Assembly (NCBI RefSeq): GCF_002849695.1
Contig: NZ_CP018937.1
Span: 4,464,001-4,528,000 of the forward strand
From: Bacteroides fragilis
GTDB lineage: Bacteria > Bacteroidota > Bacteroidia > Bacteroidales > Bacteroidaceae
Direction of reading: 5' to 3'
Length of the DNA: 64,000 bases
Both the position numbers and the translations under genes were made by a program. Under the pieces are notes generated by a model. That model made no database searches, was not told where the DNA came from, and saw nothing but the letters and a program-made list of their open reading frames with translations. Position 1 is the first letter of the stretch. Each line of letters begins with the position of its first letter. Shown here piece after piece: positions 16,519-25,983 of the stretch.

Positions 16519-17352
16519 ATGAACAACCTTCTTTTATCTATCAATTGGAATCCGAATCCGGAATTATTCAATCTTTTCGGCATCTCAATCCGTTATTACG
16601 GACTACTGTGGGCTATCGGAATATTCTTTGCTTATGTGGTAGTCCACTATCAGTACCGTGATAAGAAGATAGACGAAAAGAAGTTCGAACCGCTTTTCTT
16701 TTATTGTTTCTTCGGCATCCTCATCGGAGCACGATTAGGACATTGCCTGTTCTACGATCCGGCATATTACCTGAATCATTTCTGGGAAATGATACTTCCG
16801 GTCAAATTTCTTCCCGGAGGCGGATGGAAGTTCACGGGATATGAAGGACTGGCCAGCCACGGAGGTACGCTCGGACTGATTATTGCCCTTTGGCTTTACT
16901 GCCGTAAAACAAAGATGAATTATATGGATGTGGTAGACATGATTGCAGTAGCCACTCCTATCACAGCTTGTTTCATTCGCCTTGCCAACTTAATGAACTC
17001 TGAAATTATCGGTAAGGTAACAGATGTATCCTGGGCATTCGTTTTCGAACGGGTAGACATGCAACCCCGCCATCCGGCACAGCTTTACGAAGCAATAGCC
17101 TATTTTATCTTATTCCTGATTATGATGTTCCTTTATAAGAACTACAGCAAGAAACTACACCGGGGATTCTTCTTCGGACTTTGCCTGACAGCCATCTTTA
17201 CCTTCCGTTTCTTCGTTGAATTCCTGAAAGAAAATCAGGTGGACTTTGAAAATGGTATGGCACTGAATATGGGACAATGGTTAAGTATTCCGTTCGTAAT
17301 CATCGGCGTTTACTTTATGTTTTTCTATGGAAAGAAAAAGAGTGCAAAATGA
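16519..17352 (+). CDS. lgt: prolipoprotein diacylglyceryl transferase
   Basis: This inner-membrane enzyme moves diacylglycerol from phosphatidylglycerol to the lipobox cysteine, the first step in making the many lipoproteins encoded nearby. The 277-residue protein has seven hydrophobic helices, the ISIRYYGLLWAIGI start, GARLGHCLFYDP, and the HPAQLYEA motif. I start at ATG 16519, 10 bases after the preceding stop, because a frame opening at 16459 would overlap the coding end of panE. The stop codon overlaps the next start (ATGA at 17349-17352). Confidence 0.95.
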   Translation: MNNLLLSINWNPNPELFNLFGISIRYYGLLWAIGIFFAYVVVHYQYRDKKIDEKKFEPLFFYCFFGILIGARLGHCLFYDPAYYLNHFWEMILPVKFLPGGGWKFTGYEGLASHGGTLGLIIALWLYCRKTKMNYMDVVDMIAVATPITACFIRLANLMNSEIIGKVTDVSWAFVFERVDMQPRHPAQLYEAIAYFILFLIMMFLYKNYSKKLHRGFFFGLCLTAIFTFRFFVEFLKENQVDFENGMALNMGQWLSIPFVIIGVYFMFFYGKKKSAK

Positions 17353-17990
17353 AACATATTATTGATATTAAAACCTGGGAGAGAAAAGAAAATTACGAGT
17401 TTTTCCTTGGTTTCCAGAATCCTACTATTTCTATTACTTCAGAAGTAGAATGTTCGGGCGCCAAAACCCGTGCCAAAGCTGCCGGAGAATCCTTTTTCCT
17501 GCACTATCTTTATGCTGTGTTGCGTGCTGTCAATGAAATTAAAGAATTCCGGTTCCGCATCGATTCTGAAGGACAGGTAGTCTATTTCGATACAGTGGAT
17601 ATGCTGACTCCCATTAAAGTGGCAGATAACGGACGTTTTTTTACTGTACGACTTCCCTGGCATCCTGATTTTAAAACTTTCCATACAGAAGCCAAAGCCA
17701 TCATTAACAGAATAGATCCGGATAAAGACCCTTATGAAGCAGAAAAGACAGGAGGTAATGATCTACTGGATGTAGTGCTGCTCAGCGCCACTCCCGATTT
17801 ATATTTTACCTCACTGACCTGTACGCAGGAACATCGTCACGGTAGTAATTACCCGTTGATGAATGCAGGTAAAGCCGTCATAAGAGGTGGTGTATTAGTG
17901 ATGCCCATCGCTATGACCATTCATCATGGGTTTATTGACGGACACCACTTATCTCTATTTTATAAAAAGGTGGAAGAATTTCTTAAATAA
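17349..17990 (+). CDS. chloramphenicol acetyltransferase-fold protein
   Basis: The 213-residue protein has the trimeric CAT fold with the catalytic motif HHGFIDGHHL near the C-terminus (histidine about residue 196, HHxxxDG) and the expected N-terminal helix and strand pattern. It is translationally coupled to lgt through a 4-base ATGA overlap. Chromosomal CAT-like genes in Bacteroidetes are not evidence of chloramphenicol resistance. The substrate could be another hydroxyl acceptor, and the constant link to lgt may mean a housekeeping acyl transfer. Confidence 0.88.
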   Translation: MKHIIDIKTWERKENYEFFLGFQNPTISITSEVECSGAKTRAKAAGESFFLHYLYAVLRAVNEIKEFRFRIDSEGQVVYFDTVDMLTPIKVADNGRFFTVRLPWHPDFKTFHTEAKAIINRIDPDKDPYEAEKTGGNDLLDVVLLSATPDLYFTSLTCTQEHRHGSNYPLMNAGKAVIRGGVLVMPIAMTIHHGFIDGHHLSLFYKKVEEFLK

Positions 17991-20606
17991 TTATTTGCCC
18001 CTGACTATTTTTTTGATATCGTTCAGTTTGTTTAATGCTTCAATCGGAGTCAGATTATTCACATCCAGATTAAGTATCTCATCCCGGATCTGACATAAGA
18101 CCGGGTCATCAAGCTGAAAGAAACTCAACTGCATACCTCCACGATTCTCACTGACTTCTGCCAGCGGCTTACCTGAAATTCCCTGCTGGCGGTTGTCAGA
18201 TTCGAGCTGCTTCAGAATTTCATTGGCACGTTTCACTATACTTTTAGGCATACCGGCCATCTTGGCCACATGGATACCGAAAGAGTGCTCACTTCCACCC
18301 CTTTCAAGTTTCCGGAGAAAAATAACTTTGTTATCCACTTCCTTAACCGATACATTATAATTCTTTATACGTTTAAAGGATTTCTCCATCTCGTTCAGTT
18401 CATGGTAATGGGTAGCGAAAAGTGTACGTGCTTTTGCCTTCGGGTGCTCATGAATATACTCCACAATGGCCCAAGCTATAGATATTCCGTCATAAGTAGA
18501 AGTACCACGTCCCAATTCATCAAACAAAACGAGACTCCGGGAAGATACATTATTCAAAATATCAGATGCTTCATTCATCTCGACCATAAAAGTAGATTCT
18601 CCTACAGAGATATTGTCACTGGCACCGACACGTGTGAATATCTTATCCACCAATCCGATATGAGCACTCTCGGCCGGAACGAATGAACCAATCTGTGCAA
18701 GCAGGGTGATCAATGCAGTTTGCCTTAATAGAGCCGACTTACCGGCCATATTCGGACCCGTAATAATGATAATCTGCTGCGTTGCATTATCCAGCATCAC
18801 ATCATTAGCTATGTATTTCTCTCCAATCGGCAATTGCTTTTCAATTACCGGATGACGCCCTTGACGAATATCCAGCACATCGCTGTCTTCAATAACCGGA
18901 CGGATATAATTATTCTCTTTAGCTACATTGGCAAATGACAGCAAACAGTCAATGCGTGCTATTTGGTTAGCATTGATCTGAATGGCAGGAATAAACTCAC
19001 TCAGCGCTTGCACCAATTCTGTATACAAGCGGGTCTCCAATACCAATATCTTATCTTCTGCACCCAGGATCTTTTCTTCATATTCTTTCAATTCCTGAGT
19101 AATGTAGCGCTCTGCATTTACCAATGTCTGCTTGCGTATCCACTCTTGCGGCACTTTATCTTTATGTACATTCCGCACTTCAATATAGTATCCGAAAACA
19201 CTGTTATAGGCAATCTTCAAACTTGGTATTCCTGTCAGTTCGCTTTCACGCTGCTGTATCTGAAGCAAATAATCTTTACCCGAGTAAGCTATCTGACGTA
19301 ATTCATCCAGTTCCGGATTCACTCCGTCTTTAATGACTCCTCCCTTATTTATCAACAAAGGAGGATCATTATTAATTTCCTTCTCAATGCGGTCGCGAAT
19401 AGAAATACAAAGATTCAACTGCTCTCCAATACGATTCAAACTGGGGTTATCAGCTTGCCGGCAAGCCTCTTTAATAGGTTCAATTGCTTGTAAAGCAACT
19501 TTTAACTGTACTACCTCACGTGGAGAAACCCGCCCGACGGCCACTTTCGAAATGATACGTTCCAAATCTCCAATCCGATGCAACTCGTCTTCGATCAACT
19601 CCCTGAAATCCGGTTTACGAAAAAAGTATTCTACTACATTTAATCGATCGTTAATAGGCTTCTCGTCTTTTAACGGAAATACCATCCAACGCTTCAGCAG
19701 ACGCGCTCCCATAGGGCTGATAGTTTTATCGATTACATTGAGAAGGCTACTTCCACCATCATTCATGCTACCGATCAACTCCAGGCTGCGCACTGTAAAT
19801 TTATCAAGACGTACATACTTGTCCTCTTCGATACGGGCTAATGAAGTGATATGCCCCACCTGAGTATGCTCCGTCATGTCCAGATATTGCAGAATAGCTC
19901 CGGAAGCAACAATACCGTTTTTAAGATGCTCAACTCCAAATCCTTTCAGATTTTTCGTCTCAAAATGTTTCAGTAACTTCTCCCGGGAACTGGATTCGGT
20001 AAATACCCAGTCATCCAGTTCAAAAGTAAAAAATTTACTTCCAAAGTTTCCTTCGAACATTCCACGTTTTCCACGTTCAAAAAGAACCTCTTTTGGGGCA
20101 AAATTATTCAGCAGCTTATCTACATAGTCAAAAGGTCCTTCTGCAGTCAAAAACTCTCCGGTAGAAATATCCAGAAATGCTATTCCACAAGCGGATTTTC
20201 CGAAATGAACAGCAGCCAGAAAGTTGTTTTCTTTATAATTTAAAACGTTATCATTGATAGAAACACCGGGAGTGACCAACTCCGTAATGCCACGCTTCAC
20301 CAACTTTTTCGTTGTTTTGGGATCTTCAAGCTGATCACATATAGCCACCCGCTTACCGGCACGGATCAGCTTCGGCAAATAAGTATCTAATGCATGATGA
20401 GGAAAACCTGCCATTTCAATGGTTTTTCCTTTCCCATTGGCGCGTTTCGTGAGAGTAATTCCTAATATTTCAGCCGCAATAATCGCATCGGTAGAATAAG
20501 TTTCATAGAAGTCCCCACACCGGAACAGCATCACTGCATCCGGATGCTTAGCCTTCAGGTCAAGGAATTGTTTCATCATCGGGGTTAATTCAATATCATT
20601 GCTCAC
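17991..20606 (-). CDS. mutS: DNA mismatch repair protein MutS
   Basis: This recognises mismatches and starts repair with MutL. The 871-residue protein has the N-terminal mismatch-binding domain with the Phe-x-Glu motif (AVMLFRCGDFYETY; F-Y-E), connector, core and clamp domains. The ABC-type ATPase has Walker A GPNMAGKSALLR, Walker B LVLFDELGRGTSTYDG and the downstream ATHYHEL histidine. It is full length. The stop codon abuts the convergent CAT-fold gene with no spacer. The minus-strand -7 TATCTTTG lies at 20650-20643. Confidence 0.98.
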   Translation of the reverse strand: MSNDIELTPMMKQFLDLKAKHPDAVMLFRCGDFYETYSTDAIIAAEILGITLTKRANGKGKTIEMAGFPHHALDTYLPKLIRAGKRVAICDQLEDPKTTKKLVKRGITELVTPGVSINDNVLNYKENNFLAAVHFGKSACGIAFLDISTGEFLTAEGPFDYVDKLLNNFAPKEVLFERGKRGMFEGNFGSKFFTFELDDWVFTESSSREKLLKHFETKNLKGFGVEHLKNGIVASGAILQYLDMTEHTQVGHITSLARIEEDKYVRLDKFTVRSLELIGSMNDGGSSLLNVIDKTISPMGARLLKRWMVFPLKDEKPINDRLNVVEYFFRKPDFRELIEDELHRIGDLERIISKVAVGRVSPREVVQLKVALQAIEPIKEACRQADNPSLNRIGEQLNLCISIRDRIEKEINNDPPLLINKGGVIKDGVNPELDELRQIAYSGKDYLLQIQQRESELTGIPSLKIAYNSVFGYYIEVRNVHKDKVPQEWIRKQTLVNAERYITQELKEYEEKILGAEDKILVLETRLYTELVQALSEFIPAIQINANQIARIDCLLSFANVAKENNYIRPVIEDSDVLDIRQGRHPVIEKQLPIGEKYIANDVMLDNATQQIIIITGPNMAGKSALLRQTALITLLAQIGSFVPAESAHIGLVDKIFTRVGASDNISVGESTFMVEMNEASDILNNVSSRSLVLFDELGRGTSTYDGISIAWAIVEYIHEHPKAKARTLFATHYHELNEMEKSFKRIKNYNVSVKEVDNKVIFLRKLERGGSEHSFGIHVAKMAGMPKSIVKRANEILKQLESDNRQQGISGKPLAEVSENRGGMQLSFFQLDDPVLCQIRDEILNLDVNNLTPIEALNKLNDIKKIVRGK

Positions 20607-20642
20607 GGATAGTCTTCTTTTTTAAGTTCATAAATAACAAGG

Positions 20643-20650
20643 CAAAGATA
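20643..20650 (-). promoter_or_regulatory. -7 promoter element of mutS
   Basis: On the minus strand this is TATCTTTG, a perfect match, 37 bases before the mutS ATG. Confidence 0.55.
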
Positions 20651-20854
20651 AGGGTTTCCTACTAATCTACCTACCTTAACAGATAGTTTTACCATACCTA
20701 AAAAGATGTATATTTACTAACCTTACCAATTATCCCGCCAATAAAATCGGTTACACCAATTTCTAAATAAACCTTTCAAAAGGAGGTATATTTATTAATA
20801 ACTTTATTAATTCCATTAAAATATATTATAATATACCGTTTTTCACCAGAATTA

Positions 20855-20885
20855 TTTGCAGTTTTCGTGGAAATCCGTACATTTG
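20855..20885 (+). promoter_or_regulatory. promoter of sRNA copy 1
   Basis: TTTG (20855-20858), a 19-base spacer, then TACATTTG (20878-20885): an exact match to the Bacteroides housekeeping promoter. Confidence 0.8.
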
Positions 20886-20889
20886 CAAT

Positions 20890-20953
20890 GTGTTTTTCAT
20901 AGTATTAGATTTAAGGTTAACAAAGGTTGGAGCAAGGCGTTGCTCCTTTTTTT
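20890..20953 (+). ncRNA. candidate small RNA, copy 1 of a tandem pair
   Basis: The stretch from just after a consensus promoter to a strong terminator is about 64 bases. The terminator is GGAGCAA-GGCG-TTGCTCC (20929-20946) followed by seven T. Between them lies the segment TTCATAGTATTAGATTTAAG, then GGTTAACAAAGGTTGG. No reading frame of meaning fits inside. The same unit is repeated at 21141. The -7, transcript and terminator are identical in both copies while the promoter spacers and flanks differ, which argues that the RNA itself is under selection. It may belong to a multicopy Bacteroides sRNA family; I cannot check which. Confidence 0.75.
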
Positions 20954-21105
20954 ATGTCCCTACTCCATGTCTCATCGGGAATCAAGATAAACATCGGATC
21001 AATCCGATTCACCACAAAAAATAGTAATTAAAGATCCTAAAACATTTAATAAACCGCACTTTTTTCTTAAAACGTGTTATAAAACATGCTTTTATTCTTG
21101 GATTA

Positions 21106-21136
21106 TTTGCTATTCCCATGAAAAGCCGTACATTTG
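21106..21136 (+). promoter_or_regulatory. promoter of sRNA copy 2
   Basis: TTTG (21106-21109), a 19-base spacer, then TACATTTG (21129-21136). The spacer sequence differs from copy 1 but its length is identical. Confidence 0.8.
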
Positions 21137-21140
21137 CAAT

Positions 21141-21204
21141 GTGTTTTTCATAGTATTAGATTTAAGGTTAACAAAGGTTGGAGCAAGGCGTTGCTCCTTT
21201 TTTT
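21141..21204 (+). ncRNA. candidate small RNA, copy 2 of a tandem pair
   Basis: This is identical to copy 1 through the whole expected transcript, with the terminator stem at 21180-21197 and seven T at 21198-21204. The copies are offset by exactly 251 bases. The identity stops shortly after the terminator (ATGTCC, then a diverged base). Immediately downstream lies a decayed beta-propeller gene. Confidence 0.75.
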
Positions 21205-21265
21205 ATGTCCTTACTCCACAGATTCCAATAATTTCCCTTCCAATAGTATTTAATAATGAATGTAA

Positions 21266-21703
21266 TTCATTCCAGACAGATGGTCACACTTTCTTCAAAG
21301 AGAGATTAATGATACTATTTTTTCCATTGATAACCAATATCAACCCGTCTCGCAATGGCGTATTGAATTAGGAAAATATAAAGTAGCGGAAGATGCACGA
21401 TACACACTGACAGATCCCAGAAAAAGTGTTTTTGATAATGCGGCGATATTGATTCTTATCGGAAAATGGGATAATAAACTCTTCTTTTCGGCAACAGCCA
21501 ATAAACAGAATTATCTGCTTTACTATGATCTAAAAGAAAAGAAATCCGGTAATATCCGACTCCCCTATCCGCAATATTCATTCGCCATACCGGAAAAACA
21601 CTCATTCATACCTAAATCCATGTCTGATAACGGAAAATATCTGATCTCGTATGAAATACAAGAAAATGATGAGAATCCGGTGATCATATTGGCCGAAAAA
21701 TAA
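21266..21703 (+). pseudogene. C-terminal remnant of a 6-bladed beta-propeller lipoprotein gene
   Basis: An open frame runs from 21266 to the stop at 21703 but has no good start codon at its beginning; an in-frame stop lies at 21263. The translation includes NDTIFSIDNQYQPVSQWRIE and ELGKYKVAEDARYTL and ends MSDNGKYLISYEI...VIILAEK. This is the C-terminal part of the family seen intact at 61637 (6-bladed beta-propeller, PF17170-like). The signal peptide and the first blades are missing. A TTG at 21449 could open an 84-residue piece, but that would be only part of the conserved region. Confidence 0.65.
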
Positions 21704-21740
21704 AAAAATCGGGATATATTCCATAAAGATTATATCCCGA
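21702..21740 (-). terminator. terminator facing left
   Basis: TCGGGATATA (21709-21718) pairs with TATATCCCGA (21731-21740). The T-run is on the minus strand (A-run at 21702-21708), so it would stop leftward transcription. No leftward gene lies just to its right; the nearest, nadA and GNAT, are far away. Confidence 0.5.
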
Positions 21741-21953
21741 TCGTTATCCTTTCAGCACATCTTCGTGCTCAAACCTATTGAATGAATGTCATCATTTTTA
21801 TCTTTTGAGTAATCATATGTCTAATCAATGATTACAAATATAAACACTAAAATTTAAATTATCAACAAATATAAGATTTTTATTTTCTGATCCTTCCCTT
21901 TCATACCTATTTTGTTTTTTAGCTATCTTCGTGGTTATCTGAAAATAATCATG

Positions 21954-21961
21954 TAAATTTG
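21954..21961 (+). promoter_or_regulatory. -7 promoter element of leuS
   Basis: TAAATTTG matches TAnnTTTG and lies 54 bases before the leuS ATG. No clear -33 is seen. Confidence 0.45.
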
Positions 21962-22015
21962 CTCCCTCATATTAAAGTATATATTATAAATCACTATAAA
22001 CAAAAGGTTATCGCT

Positions 22016-24847
22016 ATGGAATATAATTTCAGGGAGATCGAAAAAAAATGGCAGAAAATATGGGTAGACCACCATACCTACCAAGTAAATGAAGATGCAT
22101 CCAAACAAAAATTCTATGTACTCAATATGTTCCCTTACCCTTCGGGAGCCGGACTGCACGTAGGCCATCCGCTCGGATATATTGCTTCGGACATCTATGC
22201 ACGTTATAAACGCCTGCAAGGATTTAATGTCCTGAATCCGATGGGTTACGATGCTTACGGACTGCCAGCCGAACAATATGCTATCCAGACCGGACAACAC
22301 CCTGCAATTACTACCATCAATAACATCAACCGTTATCGTGAACAGTTGGATAAGATAGGATTTTCATTCGACTGGAACCGTGAAATACGTACTTGTGATC
22401 CCGAATATTATCATTGGACTCAATGGGCATTTATCAAAATGTTCAACAGCTATTATTGCAATGATGAAAAACAGGCACGTCCCATCGAAGAGTTAATAGA
22501 AGCTTTTAGTACCAACGGAACACAAGGTATGAACGTAGCCTGTGGCGAAGAAATGGACTTTACTGCCGACGAATGGAATGCTAAAAGCGAAAAAGAACAA
22601 CAGGAAATCCTCATGAACTACCGTATAGCCTATTTGGGCAATACAATGGTAAACTGGTGTCCGGCTTTAGGTACCGTACTTGCCAATGATGAAGTAGTTG
22701 ACGGTGTTTCCGAAAGAGGCGGCTATCCCGTTATTCAAAAAGTGATGCGTCAGTGGTGCCTGCGCGTATCCGCTTATGCACAACGTTTGCTCGACGGACT
22801 TGAAACCGTAGAATGGACCGACTCGCTGAAAGAGACCCAACGTAACTGGATTGGACGTAGCGAAGGTGCTGAAATGAACTTTAAAGTGAAAGATTCGGAT
22901 ATTGAATTTACTATCTTTACAACCCGTGCCGACACGGTATTTGGAGTTACTTTCATGGTGCTTGCCCCGGAAAGCGAATTGGTATCCCAATTAACGACCC
23001 CTGCACAAAAGGCAGAAGTAGATGCTTATCTGGACCGTACCAAAAAACGTACCGAACGCGAACGCATCGCCGATCGCAGTGTTAGTGGCGTATTCTCCGG
23101 AAGTTATGCCATTAATCCATTAACCAATGAACCTATACCGGTATGGATCAGTGATTATGTACTGGCAGGTTACGGTACTGGTGCCATCATGGCTGTACCT
23201 GCACACGACAGCCGTGACTATGCTTTTGCCAAACATTTCAATCTGGAAATTCGCCCGTTGATTGAAGGTTGCGATGTCAGTGAAGAAAGCTTCGACGCCA
23301 AAGAAGGCATCATGATGAATTCTCCCCGTCCGGGCACTCCTGAAGGGGGCCTCGTACTGAATGGCTTAACTGTAAAAGAAGCCATTGCTAAAACCAAAGA
23401 ATACATCAAAGAAACCGGATTGGGACGTGTAAAAGTAAATTTCCGTTTACGTGACGCCATTTTCTCGCGTCAGCGTTATTGGGGTGAACCATTCCCGGTT
23501 TACTATAAAGACGGAATGCCTTACATGATCGATGAAAGTTGTCTCCCGTTAGAGTTGCCGAAAGTAGCTAAATTCCTTCCTACAGAAACAGGTGAGCCCC
23601 CATTGGGACATGCTACCAAATGGGCATGGGATACTGTCAACAAGTGTGTGACAGACAATGACAAAATCGACAATGTAACCATTTTCCCATTGGAACTGAA
23701 TACAATGCCAGGCTTTGCAGGTTCTTCTGCCTATTATTTGCGTTATATGGATCCGCGTAATCACGAAGCACTCGTTGCTCCTGCCGTAGATCAATACTGG
23801 AGAAATGTAGACCTGTATGTGGGCGGTACGGAACATGCTACCGGACACTTGATTTACTCACGTTTCTGGAATAAATTCCTGCATGATTTAGGCATATCTG
23901 TAGCTGAAGAACCTTTCCAGAAACTGGTCAATCAAGGAATGATACAGGGACGAAGCAACTTTGTTTATCGTATCAAAGACACCAATACTTTCGTATCTCT
24001 GAACCTGAAAGATCAATATGAGGTAACTCCTATTCATGTCGACGTAAATATTGTATCTAACGATATTCTCGATCTGGAAGCTTTCAAAGCATGGAGACCC
24101 GAATACGAAACTGCCGAATTCATCCTGGAAGACGGTAAATATATCTGTGGATGGGCCGTTGAAAAGATGAGTAAATCTATGTTCAATGTAGTTAATCCGG
24201 ATATGATTGTCGAAAAATATGGCGCCGATACACTTCGTATGTACGAAATGTTCCTCGGACCGGTTGAACAATCCAAACCCTGGGACACGAACGGAATAGA
24301 TGGCGTACATCGTTTCATTAAAAAATTCTGGTCGCTATTCTATGACAGAAACGGCGAGTATCTGGTAAAAGACGAACCGGCTACCAAAGACGAACTAAAG
24401 GCACTTCATAAGCTCATTAAGAAAGTAACCGGTGATATTGAACAGTTCTCCTACAATACTTCGGTAAGTGCTTTCATGATCTGTGTCAACGAACTCTCAA
24501 GTTTGAAATGCAGCAAAAAAGAAATATTGGAGCAGCTCGTTGTGGTCCTCGCTCCCTTCGCTCCCCATGTTTGCGAAGAATTATGGGATACATTAGGAAA
24601 CACCACTTCCGTATGTGATGCACAATGGCCGACATTTAATGAACAATACCTGGTAGAAGATACGGTTAATTACACGATTTCTTTCAATGGCAAAGCCCGT
24701 TTCAATATGGAGTTTCCTGCAGATGCCGCCAGCGATGTAATTCAAGCCACCGTACTTGCTGACGAACGCTCGTTGAAATGGACAGAAGGTAAAACACCGA
24801 AAAAAGTTATTGTAGTTCCGAAGAAGATTGTTAACGTTGTTATTTAA
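22016..24847 (+). CDS. leuS: leucyl-tRNA synthetase
   Basis: This class I synthetase charges tRNA-Leu. The 943-residue protein has the HIGH-type motif PSGAGLHVGHPLGY near residue 50, the CP1 editing insertion (TTRADTVFGVTFMVLAPE, then GTGAIMAVPAHDSRDYAFA, the editing-site motif), KMSKS as VEKMSKSMFNVVNPD, and a C-terminal anticodon-binding region. Length fits the bacterial enzyme. I start at ATG 22016 (MEYNFREIEKKWQKIW), which matches the conserved N-terminus. A longer frame from 21959 would begin inside the promoter. YitT follows after 14 bases. Confidence 0.98.
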   Translation: MEYNFREIEKKWQKIWVDHHTYQVNEDASKQKFYVLNMFPYPSGAGLHVGHPLGYIASDIYARYKRLQGFNVLNPMGYDAYGLPAEQYAIQTGQHPAITTINNINRYREQLDKIGFSFDWNREIRTCDPEYYHWTQWAFIKMFNSYYCNDEKQARPIEELIEAFSTNGTQGMNVACGEEMDFTADEWNAKSEKEQQEILMNYRIAYLGNTMVNWCPALGTVLANDEVVDGVSERGGYPVIQKVMRQWCLRVSAYAQRLLDGLETVEWTDSLKETQRNWIGRSEGAEMNFKVKDSDIEFTIFTTRADTVFGVTFMVLAPESELVSQLTTPAQKAEVDAYLDRTKKRTERERIADRSVSGVFSGSYAINPLTNEPIPVWISDYVLAGYGTGAIMAVPAHDSRDYAFAKHFNLEIRPLIEGCDVSEESFDAKEGIMMNSPRPGTPEGGLVLNGLTVKEAIAKTKEYIKETGLGRVKVNFRLRDAIFSRQRYWGEPFPVYYKDGMPYMIDESCLPLELPKVAKFLPTETGEPPLGHATKWAWDTVNKCVTDNDKIDNVTIFPLELNTMPGFAGSSAYYLRYMDPRNHEALVAPAVDQYWRNVDLYVGGTEHATGHLIYSRFWNKFLHDLGISVAEEPFQKLVNQGMIQGRSNFVYRIKDTNTFVSLNLKDQYEVTPIHVDVNIVSNDILDLEAFKAWRPEYETAEFILEDGKYICGWAVEKMSKSMFNVVNPDMIVEKYGADTLRMYEMFLGPVEQSKPWDTNGIDGVHRFIKKFWSLFYDRNGEYLVKDEPATKDELKALHKLIKKVTGDIEQFSYNTSVSAFMICVNELSSLKCSKKEILEQLVVVLAPFAPHVCEELWDTLGNTTSVCDAQWPTFNEQYLVEDTVNYTISFNGKARFNMEFPADAASDVIQATVLADERSLKWTEGKTPKKVIVVPKKIVNVVI

Positions 24848-24861
24848 TACCTACACACAAA

Positions 24862-25761
24862 ATGATAAGCAAACCCACAAAATCCGATGTAATGCGAGAG
24901 TTGAGAGATTATATCTTTATCACTCTCGGACTGATAAGTTATGCGTTAGGCTGGACAGCCTTTCTTATTCCTTATCAGATTACTACAGGTGGAACAACCG
25001 GTATCGGTGCCATCATCTATTATGCAACAGGCTTTCCTATCCAATGGTCTTATTTCATCATCAATGCTGTGCTGATGACATTTGCCATTAAGATACTTGG
25101 TCCGAAGTTCAGTATAAAGACGACATACGCCATCTTTATGCTCACTTTCTTCTTATGGTTCTTCCAACTGGTTATTGTGGACGATAAAGGAGCTCCGCTT
25201 CAGTTGGTAGGAGAAGGTCAAGACTTCATGGCCTGTATTATCGGTGCCATCATGTGTGGACTCGGATTAGGGGTGGTATTCAATAATAACGGCAGCACAG
25301 GCGGTACTGATATCATTGCAGCCATTGTTAATAAATACAAGGATGTTACTCTTGGACGAATGATTATGTTTTGTGATATCATCATTATCAGTTCATGCTA
25401 CTTCATCTTCAATGACTGGCGTAGAGTGATATTCGGTTTTGTTACCTTGTTCATCATTGGTTTTGTGCTGGACTACGTGGTTAACAGCGCCCGCCAGTCT
25501 GTACAATTCTTTATCTTTTCGAAAGATTATGCAAAGATTGCCGACCGCATAACGAAAGAAACCCATCGGGGGGTAACCGTGCTTGACGGATTAGGCTGGT
25601 ATAGCCAAAACAATGTAAAAGTATTAGTCGTGCTTGCCTATAAACGCCAGTCTCTCGACATCTTCCGCCTGGTGAAGGATATCGATCCGAATGCTTTCAT
25701 TTCACAAAGCTCAGTAATCGGTGTATACGGCGAAGGATTCGACCGCCTGAAAATAAAATAA
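24862..25761 (+). CDS. YitT family membrane protein
   Basis: The 299-residue inner-membrane protein has five to six hydrophobic helices (DUF161 region, with FLIPYQITTGGTTGIGAIIYYATG and NNNGSTGGTDIIAAIVNKY, two copies of the family glycine-rich repeat). A C-terminal soluble DUF2179 domain follows (about residues 215-297, with RGVTVLDGLGWYSQNNVKVLVVLAYKR). YitT proteins are of unknown function, possibly transporters. The gene is 14 bases after leuS, so co-transcribed, and ends at a strong terminator. Confidence 0.92.
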   Translation: MISKPTKSDVMRELRDYIFITLGLISYALGWTAFLIPYQITTGGTTGIGAIIYYATGFPIQWSYFIINAVLMTFAIKILGPKFSIKTTYAIFMLTFFLWFFQLVIVDDKGAPLQLVGEGQDFMACIIGAIMCGLGLGVVFNNNGSTGGTDIIAAIVNKYKDVTLGRMIMFCDIIIISSCYFIFNDWRRVIFGFVTLFIIGFVLDYVVNSARQSVQFFIFSKDYAKIADRITKETHRGVTVLDGLGWYSQNNVKVLVVLAYKRQSLDIFRLVKDIDPNAFISQSSVIGVYGEGFDRLKIK

Positions 25762-25784
25762 ATCCAAAGCGAAAAAACAGATGA

Positions 25785-25838
25785 AAATAGAGCGTAGCGA
25801 AGAAGTTTGAAACTATATTCGTTACGCTCTATTTTTAT
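25785..25838 (+). terminator. intrinsic terminator after yitT
   Basis: AAATAGAGCGTAGCGAA (25785-25801) pairs with TTCGTTACGCTCTATTT (25818-25834), with one G-T pair, followed by TTATTT. Confidence 0.8.
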
Positions 25839-25983
25839 TTGATTGAGGGCCAAAGAAAAGCCACATTAAAGCCAAACAGCACAGTATTTCCTGCCAAATA
25901 TGTTGTAATCAATATATTACACATTTTTTATAGCTATCAATAAGTCATTATACACTATTTTGTAACCTAAAAGGAGTTGCAAA

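Noticed and set aside
17349..17990. Chloramphenicol resistance gene
   Set aside because: The CAT fold and catalytic His are present, but the chromosomal lgt-coupled position and lack of mobile-element signs argue against an acquired resistance gene.
21141..21371. A 76-codon plus-strand frame
   Set aside because: It starts inside sRNA copy 2 and passes through its terminator; the sRNA reading explains the conservation better.
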